Positions 11,201 to 22,302 of a stretch of 64,000 bases of DNA are shown in pieces. The notes beneath the pieces are model-generated. The model ran no database searches, was not told the origin of the DNA, and saw nothing but the letters and a program-made list of their open reading frames with translations. Both the position numbers and the translations under genes were made by a program. The DNA is from Caenorhabditis elegans (taxonomy: Eukaryota > Nematoda > Chromadorea > Rhabditida > Rhabditidae). How positions within the stretch are numbered: position 1 is the stretch's first letter; every line of letters begins with the position of its first letter. The stretch is from assembly GCF_000002985.6 (NCBI RefSeq), contig NC_003284.9, forward strand, positions 2,976,001 through 3,040,000, written 5' to 3'.

Positions 11201-14088
11201 AATAGTTTGCACTTGGTTAGGCACAATATTTTTGGCAACCGACAGAAAATGGTTTGAACGAATTTCTTTCAAAATCTTTTTGTATTATTAGTTGGTATTA
11301 TGTTGTCCTTCCGGTTGCGTAATTCCGTTATATAAAAGTTTTTGATATACATAAGTAAAAAGATAAATAAATAGAAATCTTCCAGCTACGCTATCGGCTA
11401 TGAATGGTGCCTTGAATCTCTCAAGCAGTCTGTACACGCACCATTGGCAATTGAACTTGAAATGACAAAAGCTGGTGAGCTGATGAAAAACGGAGATATT
11501 GAGGGAGCAATCGAAGTGCTGAAAGTTTTTAATTCGCAAGATTCCAAAACAGCCAGTGCGGCTGCAAACAATCTTTGTATGCTGAGATTTTTGGTAAGTT
11601 GAAAGTGGAGTATAGAAATTGTTAAAACCAGTTATATGGTGCCAAAATGACCAAATATCAATGTGAAATTTTTTTAATTCATGAAAATTCTTATTAACAG
11701 TCTTATTAACAGAAAAAGTTGCAAAAAGATTTGAGATTTCTCCAATTTTTCAATTTTCAAAAAATCATATAAAATTTAGATTTTTTTTTTGGAATTTTCG
11801 CATTTTGATAATTGGTCATAGTGGTGTCATAGTCATGTCATAATCATGTTTTAATGCAATTTCAATTTCCCACCGGCACTTCTCTACCTCATTTTTGCAT
11901 ATTTCAACTTGCAGCAAGGAGGACGCCGTCTAGTAGATGCACAGCAATATGCTGACCAGGCACTTTCAATTGACCGCTATAATGCGCATGCTCAAGTCAA
12001 CCAAGGCAACATTGCGTACATGAACGGCGATTTGGACAAAGCTTTGAATAATTATCGAGAGGCGTTGAACAATGACGCTAGTTGTGTTCAAGCATTGTTC
12101 AATATTGGACTAACTGCAAAAGCGCAAGGCAACCTGGAGCAGGCACTTGAATTTTTCTACAAACTTCATGGAATCCTTCTGAATAATGTACAAGTGCTAG
12201 TGCAATTGGCTTCTATGTAAAACAGAAACGTTATGAGTGTTGAAACAAAATTGTTACTTTAGATACGAGTCATTGGAAGATTCTGCACAAGCAATCGAGC
12301 TGTATAGTCAGGCAAACAGTTTGGTTCCAAATGACCCTGCAATCCTTTCCAAGCTGGCGGATTTGTATGATCAAGAAGGTGACAAGTCTCAAGCATTCCA
12401 ATGTCATTATGACGTCAGTTTGTATAATTGAATATTATGGGACCGAATAAATTCCGGGTCAAAAAAATCATAACTTTTTTCGCTGCTTATTGATTTTTCT
12501 AAAACTGTAAGAATTTATGGTATTAAAGATGATTTTTCATTTGACGGTTATTTCAAATAGGTTTTACCACCCAAGTGTCCCTACCCGGAGCCACTTCTGT
12601 TCAGTTCATAACTGAGGTTTATAATAGGATTTTTCAAAGTTGTAAGTCTCAAGTCTTATGGGGAAGTAATGTTACAAAATCTATTTTAATACATTTATGG
12701 CGTCACAACTGTATTAAAATACATTTTTTTTATGTATTTTAATACAGTTCTGACGTCATTTTTTTCACTTTTTTAAATTTCCGACACTTTTTGTATAAGT
12801 TTTTGAAAAAAAAATGCTTTCAACAAAAAAAAATTTTTTTGTTGAAAATTCATGATTTTTTTTACAAAATTGTTGCAACCTAGTGTAAACTATTTTATTT
12901 TTGATTTAAAAATTTTTCTCGAAAAATTCTCAAAAAACTCAAAAAGAGCTCGAAAAAATCATATTTTCAATATCCATTTGAGTAAGACATATTGAACTCG
13001 GATGTTTTGTATGTGTAAAATTAGTTTAAATTTGGTTGCATCATTTTTTGAATAAAAAATCAATAAATTTATATTTTAAAAAATTCCTGAAAATTTTTTT
13101 AACGACTTTTTTGAAACTTTTATACTTTCAGTGTGTTCTTACAATTTATTTCGAATTAATCAAAATCCGCCTTAATTCCTTAGTCAAAAACTAAAAAGGA
13201 GCAAAAAGTGGCTCCGAATAGTTTTAGAAAAATTGATCAGCAGCAAAAAAAGTTATGTACTATAACCAGGAACTTATTTAAACCCATAATATAAAATATC
13301 CGACTTATGGTTTTTCAGAGCTATCGATATTTTCCATCAAACCTGGAAACCGTTGAATGGCTGGCTTCTTATTATTTAGAAACTCAGTTTTCTGAGAAAT
13401 CCATCAACTACTTGGAGAAGGCTGCCCTGATGCAGTAAGTACTTAATTTCTAATGTTTCGTAACATTAGTCTTGCGTCATGATGAATAAAATTATGAATA
13501 ATGTGCGCTTCAGGCCAAACGTTTCAAAATGGCAAATGATGATAGCCAGTTGCCTACGACGGACAGGCAATTACCAAAGAGCTTTCGAGCTTTATCGTCA
13601 GATTCATCGCAAGTTCCCTCAAGACCTCGACTGCCTCAAATTCTTGGTTCGAATTGCCGGTGATCTTGGAATGACGGAATACAAGGAGTACAAGGATAAA
13701 CTGGAAAAGGCTGAAAAGTAATATAAACATGCAAATAGAGAAAATTTCAAAACAAGCGAGTTATAGAATCAATCAACTCCGTCTACAACGGGAAAGTGAT
13801 TCAAGCCAAGGAAAACGTCACTCTGCAAATTCAACGCATTCCCTTCCCCCATCCGGCCTGACCGGTTTGGGATCGGGGTCAGGTGGTTCGAGTGGTGGTG
13901 GCACCCGTCAATACAGTGCACATGTTCCTCTTTTGCTGGATAGTGGCACCCCGTTCACGGTGGCCCAACGAGATATGAGTAAGGGCAATGGAGTTAGAGA
14001 GTATAGATTAGAGAGAGTATAGATTAGAGAGAGTATAGATTAGAGAGAGTATAGATTAGAGAGAGTATAGATTAGAGAGAGTATAGAT

Positions 14089-14124
<36 letters not shown>

Positions 14125-15351
14125 CAAGGGGTGCGCGGCAATTGCCGACCGTCAATTCAACAAAATGAACCAGTGCGGAATGTTTTCTCAAACTAGGGCT
14201 GTGCAAATCGGCGTCGTCCGATTTTGACACCACCGAACGCACATGCATCCGGTTTGGGGTAGGTTTCCACGGCGGCCGACAATTTCCGAGTTTGGCCACT
14301 CACTATACTTAATCAGCAATTTTACAGTGAGTGGCCAAACTCGGAAATTGTCGGCCGCCGTGGGAACCTACCCCAAACTGGACGCATGTGCGTCCAGTGG
14401 GTCGATGGTGCGTCCGGTGGTGTCAATATCAGACGACCGGACGCCGATTTTCACAGCCATATCTCAAGTTATTTCATTAAAATTCGATGATAAAGTATAG
14501 AAAATTATTTGCTTTATCTGAAAATACCCTTTTTTTGTTTTTATCTTCCAGACAATTTTCGAATTTTCGAGCACTTTTTCCAGTTGTTTCAAATTAAATA
14601 AAGATTATTTTTAGATAATGAAAACACTGGTCTATAGTTTTTTTTATTGAAGTAACATGGCACATAGGCTTATTTGGTAGAATTGCCGGTACCCCTGGTT
14701 TTCAAAATCTGGGTTATGAGATCTTGGTCAAACACGGAAAGTGGATGTATTCAGTAAAATGACAAAAATTATTTTTTACTGCTGTATGCATACAAACCCC
14801 CTTGAAGAAGAAGAACTGAAATGTGTGCTACATGCCCTTGAAATGTCAAAAGTTTTCTGAAAAACAATTTAAAAGATCTTCAGGTATGCTCACGAATACA
14901 ATTCCAGAAAACAGTCTGACACTAAGGAAAACTGTTAAAATGTGTATGTTCGCGTGAAATACACAAACACAAAATTTAAAATGTAGTCCCTTTTAGGGTA
15001 CTTGTTTAGCATGCCTGGCCCAAAAATTATAATTAATTTGAAAATTTTACGTGACGCTTCTCGTTTCAAAGCCTAAAAATGCAAATCAAATTTACGTATC
15101 GATTAAATTATCATTAAAAAATCATGGAAAACGAATTAAAAATTTTTTTTGGACTAGGTATACTACACAAGTACTCCAATAACACTGACAATTTGTTTTT
15201 TGTTAACATTTTTATTTCAGAAGCTGAAGATTTCTCCTATGATGATCCTGTTGCAATATCCAGCCGCCCAAAAACAGGCACGCGCAAAACTACAACAGAC
15301 ACCAACATTGATGATTTTGGAGACTTTGATGACAGCCTTTTGCCAGATTGA
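8278..15351 (+). CDS. osm-5: OSM-5, intraflagellar transport protein IFT88/Polaris
   Basis: TPR protein of the IFT-B complex, needed to build sensory cilia. Fifteen exons keep phase: 8278-8358, 8952-9014, 9363-9432, 9484-9588, 9639-9684, 9735-10044, 10454-10679, 10726-10963, 11386-11593, 11915-12216, 12263-12413, 13319-13434, 13514-13717, 13767-13978 and 15221-15351, giving 820 aa. The N-terminus is acidic (FREDDDDFYGGFDSYD), followed by the IFT88-type RPMTAVRGAGYTS. TPR units begin near residue 155 (LFNLAQQYEANDMTNEALNTY) and recur (VNIGNIHFRKREFTKALKYY, VNQGNIAYMNGDLDKALNNY, MIASCLRRTGNYQRAFELY). A basic and Gly/Ser-rich tail ends in an acidic DDFGDFDDSLLPD. The short intron at 13718-13766 avoids an in-frame TAA. 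Introns 1, 11 and 14 carry mobile elements. Expression in ciliated neurons is expected from the X-box. Confidence 0.95.
8473..8803. mobile_element. Palindromic MITE-like element, copy 2
   Basis: It shares the arms of the element at 6735-7175: 'tttgcaaaaaccaaagaaacg', then 'caaatgagtgacgtcac', and the mirrored 'atgacgtcaac' and 'gacgtttctttgatttttgaa'. It lies within osm-5 intron 1. Confidence 0.6.
12430..13300. mobile_element. DNA-transposon-like insertion in osm-5 intron 11
   Basis: The ends form long imperfect inverted repeats. The left has 'cataacttttttcgctgctta' and 'ttgatttttctaaaact'; the right has the reverse complements 'agttttagaaaaattgatcag' and 'cagcaaaaaaagttatg'. It ends in 'aacccataata', mirroring the 'tattatgggac' at the left. 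It has no ORF of note, so it is non-autonomous. Nested inside is a near-perfect hairpin at about 12700-12762. Confidence 0.65.
12700..12762. repeat. Hairpin with TGACGTCA-type ends
   Basis: The arms cacaactgtattaaaatac and its reverse complement flank a T-rich loop, with 'ggcgtca' on the left and 'tgacgtcat' on the right. A related half-element is seen at 27600-27690 (atacatttatgacgtcacaac). Confidence 0.6.
13990..14122. repeat. Tandem repeat 'gagagtatagatta' plus GA microsatellite
   Basis: About seven copies of a 16-bp unit (attagagagagtatag) run directly into a pure GA tract. The array starts a few bases after the donor of osm-5 intron 14, so slippage here lies next to a splice site of an essential cilia gene. 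Confidence 0.85.
14210..14450. mobile_element. Foldback element, copy 1 (osm-5 intron 14)
   Basis: Nearly perfect inverted arms at about 14257-14375: 'ggtaggtttccacggcggcc', 'gacaatttccgagtttggcc' and 'actcac' are mirrored after a short AT loop by 'gtgagtggccaaactcgg' and 'ggccgccgtgggaacctacc'. Outer arms with 'gcgtccg' motifs are looser. A diverged relative lies at 37200-37385 in flp-18 intron 1. Confidence 0.75.
14990..15187. mobile_element. TIR element, copy 1 (osm-5 intron 14)
   Basis: The left end 'gggtacttgtttagcatgcc' and right end 'ggtatactacacaagtactcc' are inverted relatives. A second copy at 40665-40835 shares 'aaatgcgaattttacg', 'aatggaaaacgcatt' and the right end 'aggtatactaaacaagtacc'. 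Likely a short non-autonomous DNA transposon. Confidence 0.55.
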
Positions 15352-15563
15352 TAATTTAATTAAAATAAATTTGTCTGATAATAATCATATTTTAACAACC
15401 ATTTATCACATTTATTGTGAAAAGCAATAAAGACAAAGACAAGTATAACAATTTTGTTGAATAAACATTGTAAACGAAGGAGACTTTTGGATCAAGTATG
15501 AAATATAAAATTCAGATGGAAAATCCTAAAATGACAAATTGAAACGCTATCTGAAAAACATTG

Positions 15564-15972
15564 CCCGTAATTTATATTTTTCTGAAGATGAGGAATTTAA
15601 TTTTTGATTTGCCCGTAATTTATATTTTTCTGAAGATGAGGAATTTATTTTTTGATTTGCCCGTAATTTATATTTTTCTGAAGATGAGGAATTCATTTTT
15701 TGATTTGCCCGTAATTTATATTTTTCTGAAGATGAGGAATTTAATTTTTGATTTGCCCGTAATTTATATTTTTCTGAAGATGAGGAATTCATTTTTTGAT
15801 TTGCAAGTAATTTATATTTTTCTGAAGATGAGGAATTTATTTTTTGATTTGCCCGTAATTTACATTTTTCTTAAGATGAGGAATTTATTTTTTGATTTGC
15901 CCGTAATTTATATTTTTTTGAAGATGAGGAATTTATTTTTTGATTTGCCCGTAATTTACATTTTTCTTAATA
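15564..15972. repeat. 48-bp tandem repeat, about 8.5 copies
   Basis: The unit reads gcccgtaatttatatttttc, then tgaagatgaggaattt and attttttgattt. The period is 48 bp (16 codons), so frames stay open across copies on both strands and yield repetitive false ORFs (for example the peptide PVIYIFLKMRN over and over). It starts about 210 bp after the osm-5 stop. Confidence 0.9.
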
Positions 15973-15989
15973 TACTAAAAATACTAAAA

Positions 15990-18900
15990 AAAAAAATAGC
16001 AATCCATTTTCATAAAAATTCTCCCAAAATTCCAAAATTTTTATTTTTGTTTTTTTGCGCCTGTATATACCTGTTGAAATTGGAATTCAAGACAAAAACC
16101 CCTGTAGCGCGTCTGAAAATTGATATCTTGGTACAAAAACGTACCAATAATACTAAAAACAAATTAGCAATCCATTTTCATAAAAATTCTCCCAAAATTC
16201 CAAAATTTTTATTTTGCAAAAAAGTGCAGTCATATGTATGTAAAAAAATGAATTCAAGACAAAAACCCCTGTAGCGCGGCTGAAAATTGATATCATGGTA
16301 CAAAATCGTACCAATAATACTAAAAAAACACAAAAACGTACCAATAATACTAAAAAAAAAATAGCAATCCATTTTCATAAAAATTCTCCCAAAATTCCAA
16401 AATTTTTATTTTGTTTTTTGCGCCTGTATATACCTGTTGAAATTGGAATTCAAGACAAAAACCCCTGTAGCGCGGCTGAAAATTGATATCATGGTACAAA
16501 AACGTACCAATAATACTAAAAAAAAATTAGCAATCCATTTTCATAGAAATTCTCCCAAAATTCCAAAATTTTTTTTTTGCAAAAAAGTGCAGTCATATGT
16601 ATGTAAAAAAATGAATTCAAGACAAAAACCCCTGTAGCGCGGCTGAAAATTGATATCATGGTACAAAATCGTACCAATAATACTAAAAAAACACAAAAAC
16701 GTACCAATAATACTAAAAAAAAAATAGCAATCCATTTTCATAAAAATTCTCCCAAAATTCCAAAATTTTTTTTTTGCAAAAAAGTGCAGTCATATGTATG
16801 TAAAAAAATGAATTCAAGACAAAAACCCCTGTAGCGCGGCTGAAAATTGATATCATGGTACAAAAACGTACCAATAATACTAAAAAAAAAAATAGCAATC
16901 CATTTTCATAAAAATTCTCCCAAAATTCCAAAATTTTTATTTTGTTTTTTTGCGCCTGTATATACCTGTTGAAATTGGAATTCAAGACAAAAACCCCTGT
17001 AGCGCGGCTGAAAATTGATATCATGGTACAAAAACGTACCAATAATACTAAAAAAAAATTAGCAATCCATTTTCATAGAAATTCTCCCAAAATTCCAAAA
17101 TTTTTTTTTTGCAAAAAAGTGCAGTCATATGTATGTAAAAAAATGAATTCAAGACAAAAACCCCTGTAGCGCGGCTGAAAATTGATATCATGGTACAAAA
17201 TCGTACCAATAATACTAAAAAAACACAAAAACGTACCAATAATACTAAAAAAAAAATAGCAATCCATTTTCATAAAAATTCTCCCAAAATTCCAAAATTT
17301 TTTTTTTGCAAAAAAGTGCAGTCATATGTATGTAAAAAAATGAATTCAAGACAAAAACCCCTGTAGCGCGGCTGAAAATTGATATCATGGTACAAAAACG
17401 TACCAATAATACTAAAAAAAAAAATAGCAATCCATTTTCATAAAAATTCTCCCAAAATTCCAAAATTTTTATTTTGTTTTTTTGCGCCTGTATATACCTG
17501 TTGAAATTGGAATTCAAGACAAAAACCCCTGTAGCGCGGCTGAAAATTGATATCATGGTACAAAAACGTACCAATAATACTAAAAAAAAATTAGCAATCC
17601 ATTTTCATAGAAATTCTCCCAAAATTCCAAAATTTTTTTTTTGCAAAAAAGTGCAGTCATATGTATGTAAAAAAATGAATTCAAGACAAAAACCCCTGTA
17701 GCGCGGCTGAAAATTGATATCATGGTACAAAAACGTACCAATAATACTAAAAAAACACAAAAACGTACCAATAGTACTAAAAAAAAATTAGCAATCCATT
17801 TTCATAGAAATTCTCCCAAAATTCCAAAATTTTTTTTTTGCAAAAAAGTGCAGTCATATGTATGTAAAAAAATGAATTCAAGACAAAAACCCCTGTAGCG
17901 CGGCTGAAAATTGATATCATGGTACAAAATCGTACCAATAATACTAAAAAAACACAAAAACGTACCAATAATACTAAAAAAAAAATAGCAATCCATTTTC
18001 ATAAAAATTCTCCCAAAATTCCAAAATTTTTTTTTTGCAAAAAAGTGCAGTCATATGTATGTAAAAAAATGAATTCAAGACAAAAACCCCTGTAGCGCGG
18101 CTGAAAATTGATATCATGGTACAAAAACGTACCAATAATACTAAAAAAAAAAATAGCAATCCATTTTCATAAAAATTCTCCCAAAATTCCAAAATTTTTA
18201 TTTTGTTTTTTTGCGCCTGTATATACCTGTTGAAATTGGAATTCAAGACAAAACCCCTGTAGCGCGGCTGAAAATTGATATCATGGTACAAAAACGTACC
18301 AATAATACTAAAAAAACACAAAAACGTACCAATAATACTAAAAAAAAAATAGCAATCCATTTTCATAAAAATTCTCCCAAAATTCCAAAATTTTTTTTTT
18401 GCAAAAAAGTGCAGTCATATGTATGTAAAAAAATGAATTCAAGACAAAAACCCCTGTAGCGCGGCTGAAAATTGATATCATGGTACAAAAACGTACCAAT
18501 AATACTAAAAAAAAAAATAGCAATCCATTTTCATAAAAATTCTCCCAAAATTCCAAAATTTTTATTTTGTTTTTTTGCGCCTGTATATACCTGTTGAAAT
18601 TGGAATTCAAGACAAAAACCCCTGTAGCGCGGCTGAAAATTGATATCATGGTACAAAAACGTACCAATAATACTAAAAAAAAATTAGCAATCCATTTTCA
18701 TAGAAATTCTCCCAAAATTCCAAAATTTTTTTTTTGCAAAAAAGTGCAGTCATATGTATGTAAAAAAATGAATTCAAGACAAAAACCCCTGTAGCGCGGC
18801 TGAAAATTGATATCATGGTACAAAAACGTACCAATAATACTAAAAAAAAAAATAGCAATCCATTTTCATAAAAATTCTCCCAAAATTCCAAAATTTTTAT

Positions 18901-19400
18901 TTTGTTTTTTTGCGCCTGTATATACCTGTTGAAATTGGAATTCAAGACAAAAACCCCTGTAGCGCGGCTGAAAATTGATATCATGGTACAAAAACGTACC
19001 AATAATACTAAAAAAAAAAATAGCAATCCATTTTCATAAAAATTCTCCCAAAATTCCAAAATTTTTATTTTGTTTTTTTGCGCCTGTATATACCTGTTGA
19101 AATTGGAATTCAAGACAAAACCCCTGTAGCGCGGCTGAAAATTGATATCATGGTACAAAAACGTACCAATAATACTAAAAAAACACAAAAACGTACCAAT
19201 AATACTAAAAAAAAATTAGCAATCCATTTTCATAAAAATTCTCCCAAAATTCCAAAATTTTTATTTTTGTTTTTTTGCGCCTGTATATACCTGTTGAAAT
19301 TGGAATTCAAGGTACAAAAACGTACCAATAATACTAAAAAAAAATTAGCAATCCATTTTCATAGAAATTCCCTCAAAATTCCAAAATGTTTTGTTTGTTT
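15990..19400. repeat. Satellite array with higher-order structure (532-bp super-unit)
   Basis: About 19 monomers of 166-197 bp, each starting near 'gaattcaagacaaaaacccc' and containing 'tgtagcgcggctgaaaattg', 'atatcatggtac', 'gtaccaataatactaaa' and 'tagcaatccattttcat'. Two kinds of monomer end alternate: one with 'tgcgcctgtatatacctg', the other with 'gtgcagtcatatgtatg'; some also carry a second 'acacaaaaacgtaccaataa' block. Order repeats every 532 bp in the centre (ORFs at 16713, 17245 and similar are exactly 532 bp apart). The ORFs here are repeat artefacts. Confidence 0.92.
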
Positions 19401-20469
19401 TTTTTTTCGAATTTTTCAGAAGGTTCCTAGAGAAAGTTATACAAAATCCTAGAAGTTTCTCGAGTTTCCCATAAGATTTGAGGAAATTAAAATGTTTCTT
19501 GAAATTTCTAAAAAATTCCTAAGTGTTCTTGAAGTTTTTTTAGACGGGTTCTAAAGAAAATTTCATAAATTTCTTAAATTCTCCAAAAGGCTCTAGAACA
19601 TTTCAATTTTTTTAATTTCCAGAAAATTCCAGAACATTCTAAAATTTTCGTGAATTTTCCAGAATGACATAACTGATAACATATAATAGTTTGGGTAAAA
19701 TTGGAATCGTCACTAGACCACGTAACACATTGGGACGTAAGCAACGCGTTCCATTTGGGAATAGTATTGTATTGATCCATTTATTTTGTAAAGGAGAGCG
19801 TCGCAGCTGGCCGTTAAATGTTATATTCTTAAAGGAGGAGAAGTGGGTATTTTGGAATAAAGAAACAGTTATGAAGCAGTTGTGAAACAGTGTAAATTTT
19901 CAAATTTCGGAAGTATTTTACAGGTTCATTTTCTGTTTCATTTGTCGGAATTTTAAGATTTGAAAAAGTGTATCTATCAACTTGCTAGCAAAATGCGCAA
20001 AGAGCTAAGATCACTTGAGCCATTCACTCAACCGACCCCTGAAGTGTTTTCCAACCTGTGAAAAAAACAAAAATTAAACTTTTATTTAGACAAAAATACA
20101 ATAATTGACAAAATATGTTCTACTGAATATCAGCTGGTCATTAAAACATCACAATTGTTTTGTAAACAGCATCAAATGTGATTTTATGGAGAAGGAGGCC
20201 AGATAAAGTCTCTGAAATTTGTAAAGAAAAACATTTTATCAGATATTATTATAACTGAGTACCTGGAGTTCTGTTTAGAAAAACAGTCAAAAAACATTGC
20301 ATAAATCAATGTGAGGTGTGGGAGTTTTCTGAAAAATAAATGAGTAATTTTTTTTTCTACATTCATTTCAATTTTTCTTCAATAAATGCACAAAGAAAAA
20401 AGTCAAATTCCAAATTTTAGATTTTTATAATTAGTAAAACACAGCAAGCAAGTTTTGACTAGAGGTTAT

Positions 20470-21320
20470 TACTACGTATCGCGCAGAGATATAAATCAGC
20501 CCTGTGGATAAAATAATAATGTAACGTAATTATTGATTTTTGTGAATATGACAGGGTTGCATGGAAATAGTGTTTTAAAACTGCCTTTTTTATTTTCTAG
20601 CTTGACCATATACCCTTTAAGAAGGACAAACGGTTTGGACAATTTGGTTCCACTCCCCAGCTAATTTGGAGAAACCAAAAGGGGAGGCCGGACTCGAACT
20701 CGTGACCATCGCAAGCGGCAAGCACTACTCACTGCGCTATCTCCGCAACAAGGGAAAAATAAGTGAGAAAAGGGTGCAAAAATGAAAAAGTTTTGTCCCT
20801 ACTTGATTTGGGAAAAATGGGTTTAAAAAAAAGAGACAAAAAGGAAAAAATGAAATTGGACAACCCCATAAATTTCATGAATTTTTAAAACTTCTTGCAG
20901 GAATATAAATTACTCTAATTAAAGTTTTTTTGTTTGAAAATTTTTTGATAGGCCCAAATACATACTTATCTCTAAAAAAATTACTTTTGAATTCGTTCAT
21001 TCAATGTGTAAAATCTAAACAAAAGTGACCCCCCTTGTCCAAATATTTTATCCACGAGACTAGGTACACCTCCCTTCGCGATAAATAATTGGTACATCAT
21101 TTTATCCACAGGGCTACTTCCTCCCTGCGCGATAAATTTAAAATTTTATAACTCTTTGGGTAACTAATTTTGGCAATATTTTCTTATTTTTTCACATCAA
21201 CAAAAATATTTCAAGTCTAAAAGTTGCAATAAATGCAGTTCAGAGGAAAATTGAGTCGTGTGCGAATAACGAGGAAAAAGACAGACCCATACTTCCTCCC
21301 TGCGCGATACGATCTCTATC
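20470..21320. mobile_element. Inverted-repeat element bearing a SINE-like insertion
   Basis: The left end 'acgtatcgcgcagagatata', followed by 'agccctgtggataaaataat', is mirrored at about 21100-21140 ('attttatccacaggg', 'ctgcgcgataaat') and again at 21290-21320 ('ctccctgcgcgatacg'). The motifs 'cgcgataa' and 'tatccac' recur in both directions. Boundaries are uncertain because the right end is duplicated. Confidence 0.5.
20635..20755 (-). mobile_element. tRNA-derived SINE-like element, copy B
   Basis: On the minus strand the sequence starts GTTGCGGAGATAGCGCAGTG (A box), then GGTCACGAGTTCGAGTCC (B box) and CGGCCTCCCC. This lines up base by base with copy A at 4030-4282, so both come from the same tRNA-like head. 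The tail after the B box differs and is shorter. Confidence 0.6.
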
Positions 21321-22302
21321 GACTTTTCTGGTTTTATTGTTTGGCAATGTTTATTAAATTACTCCAAAGATCAAGAAAACAATTATGAAAATTCGAGGAG
21401 GTGTAAAATAGAAAATGTTGCAGTTAAAATTTTTTAGATAAAAAGACTTTAAAACTTTGAAAAGTTAAAGAAAAAAAGCAGCCCAAAACACAAATTGAAA
21501 CGTTCGAAAATGTATTTTTTATTTCAGTTTTAATTTTTACGCTCAGTTAGTTAATTAGAAAATTAATACTGCTTGACAAAAATTGTAAATAAACGAATAG
21601 AAATACTAATCTCAGATCACTGTCAGAAAATGGCTTGCACATCATGCAAGTTTAGTTTCATAAAATGTCGAAAAGAAAAATGAAAAAGGCAATAAATATA
21701 GAATACTTGTATCATATGTACTCATTTTTTCGTGTATTATTATGTACTCATTTTTCTAACAAGGAAACGTTTTCATTTTAACGTCAGACTTTTTCAAAGT
21801 TTTTCAGGACATTTAGATATAGGTGAACAACATGGGGGATTTTTTGGAAAGTTTTAATTTCTTGGAAAAATACTGAACATTTTATTCATTCAACTCGAAA
21901 AATGTCAGGGTTTTTTTCAAAAAAATTAAGCTTTTCCAAAAAACTCCCATTGCGTTTTTCTATATTTAAACGTTCTGAAAACATTTAAAGTTTGCAGCAA
22001 CGGATTTTGGAGCAGTTCTACAGGTTTCGAAAGAAAGTAAAGTAAAAATGCACTGAAAAAATTTGAGATCGAAATTTTAGGGCTTGAGAATTGACTTTTC
22101 CTGCTCAAAGTTTTGTAATATTTTTTTTAATTTTAAAGCCCAATAGTACAAAAAAATATTCCACATGTTTCTATTTTTATGACATTATAAAAATAATTTC
22201 AAAAATGAGGGCATATATAATGTACGCAAGTATCAAATGTAGTTTTCTTAAAAATTTTAGTCTTCCTTTTTGCTGGGTCAATAAATAATTTTAGAGTAAA
22301 TG

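Larger units (their letters stand above)
19401..22302. other. Intergenic, repeat-rich, no gene seen
   Basis: Between the satellite and the next gene I see only degenerate repeats ('agaaaattccagaacattct'-type at 19400-19670), an inverted element (20470-21320) with a SINE-like insertion, and AT-rich sequence. Small ORFs here lack splice context or codon bias. Confidence 0.5.

Noticed and set aside
15547-15792. Long repetitive ORFs on both strands in the 48-bp array
   Set aside because: They exist only because the repeat period is a multiple of three; the same peptide repeats without any start context, signal or splice site.
15990-19400. CRISPR-like array
   Set aside because: The repeats are direct and contiguous without unique spacers, in a eukaryotic genome with no cas-like genes.
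16153-19452. Many ORFs of 63-171 aa across the satellite, such as VRFCVFLVLLVRFC-like frames
   Set aside because: All are shadows of the satellite monomers, recurring at the 532-bp period on both strands.
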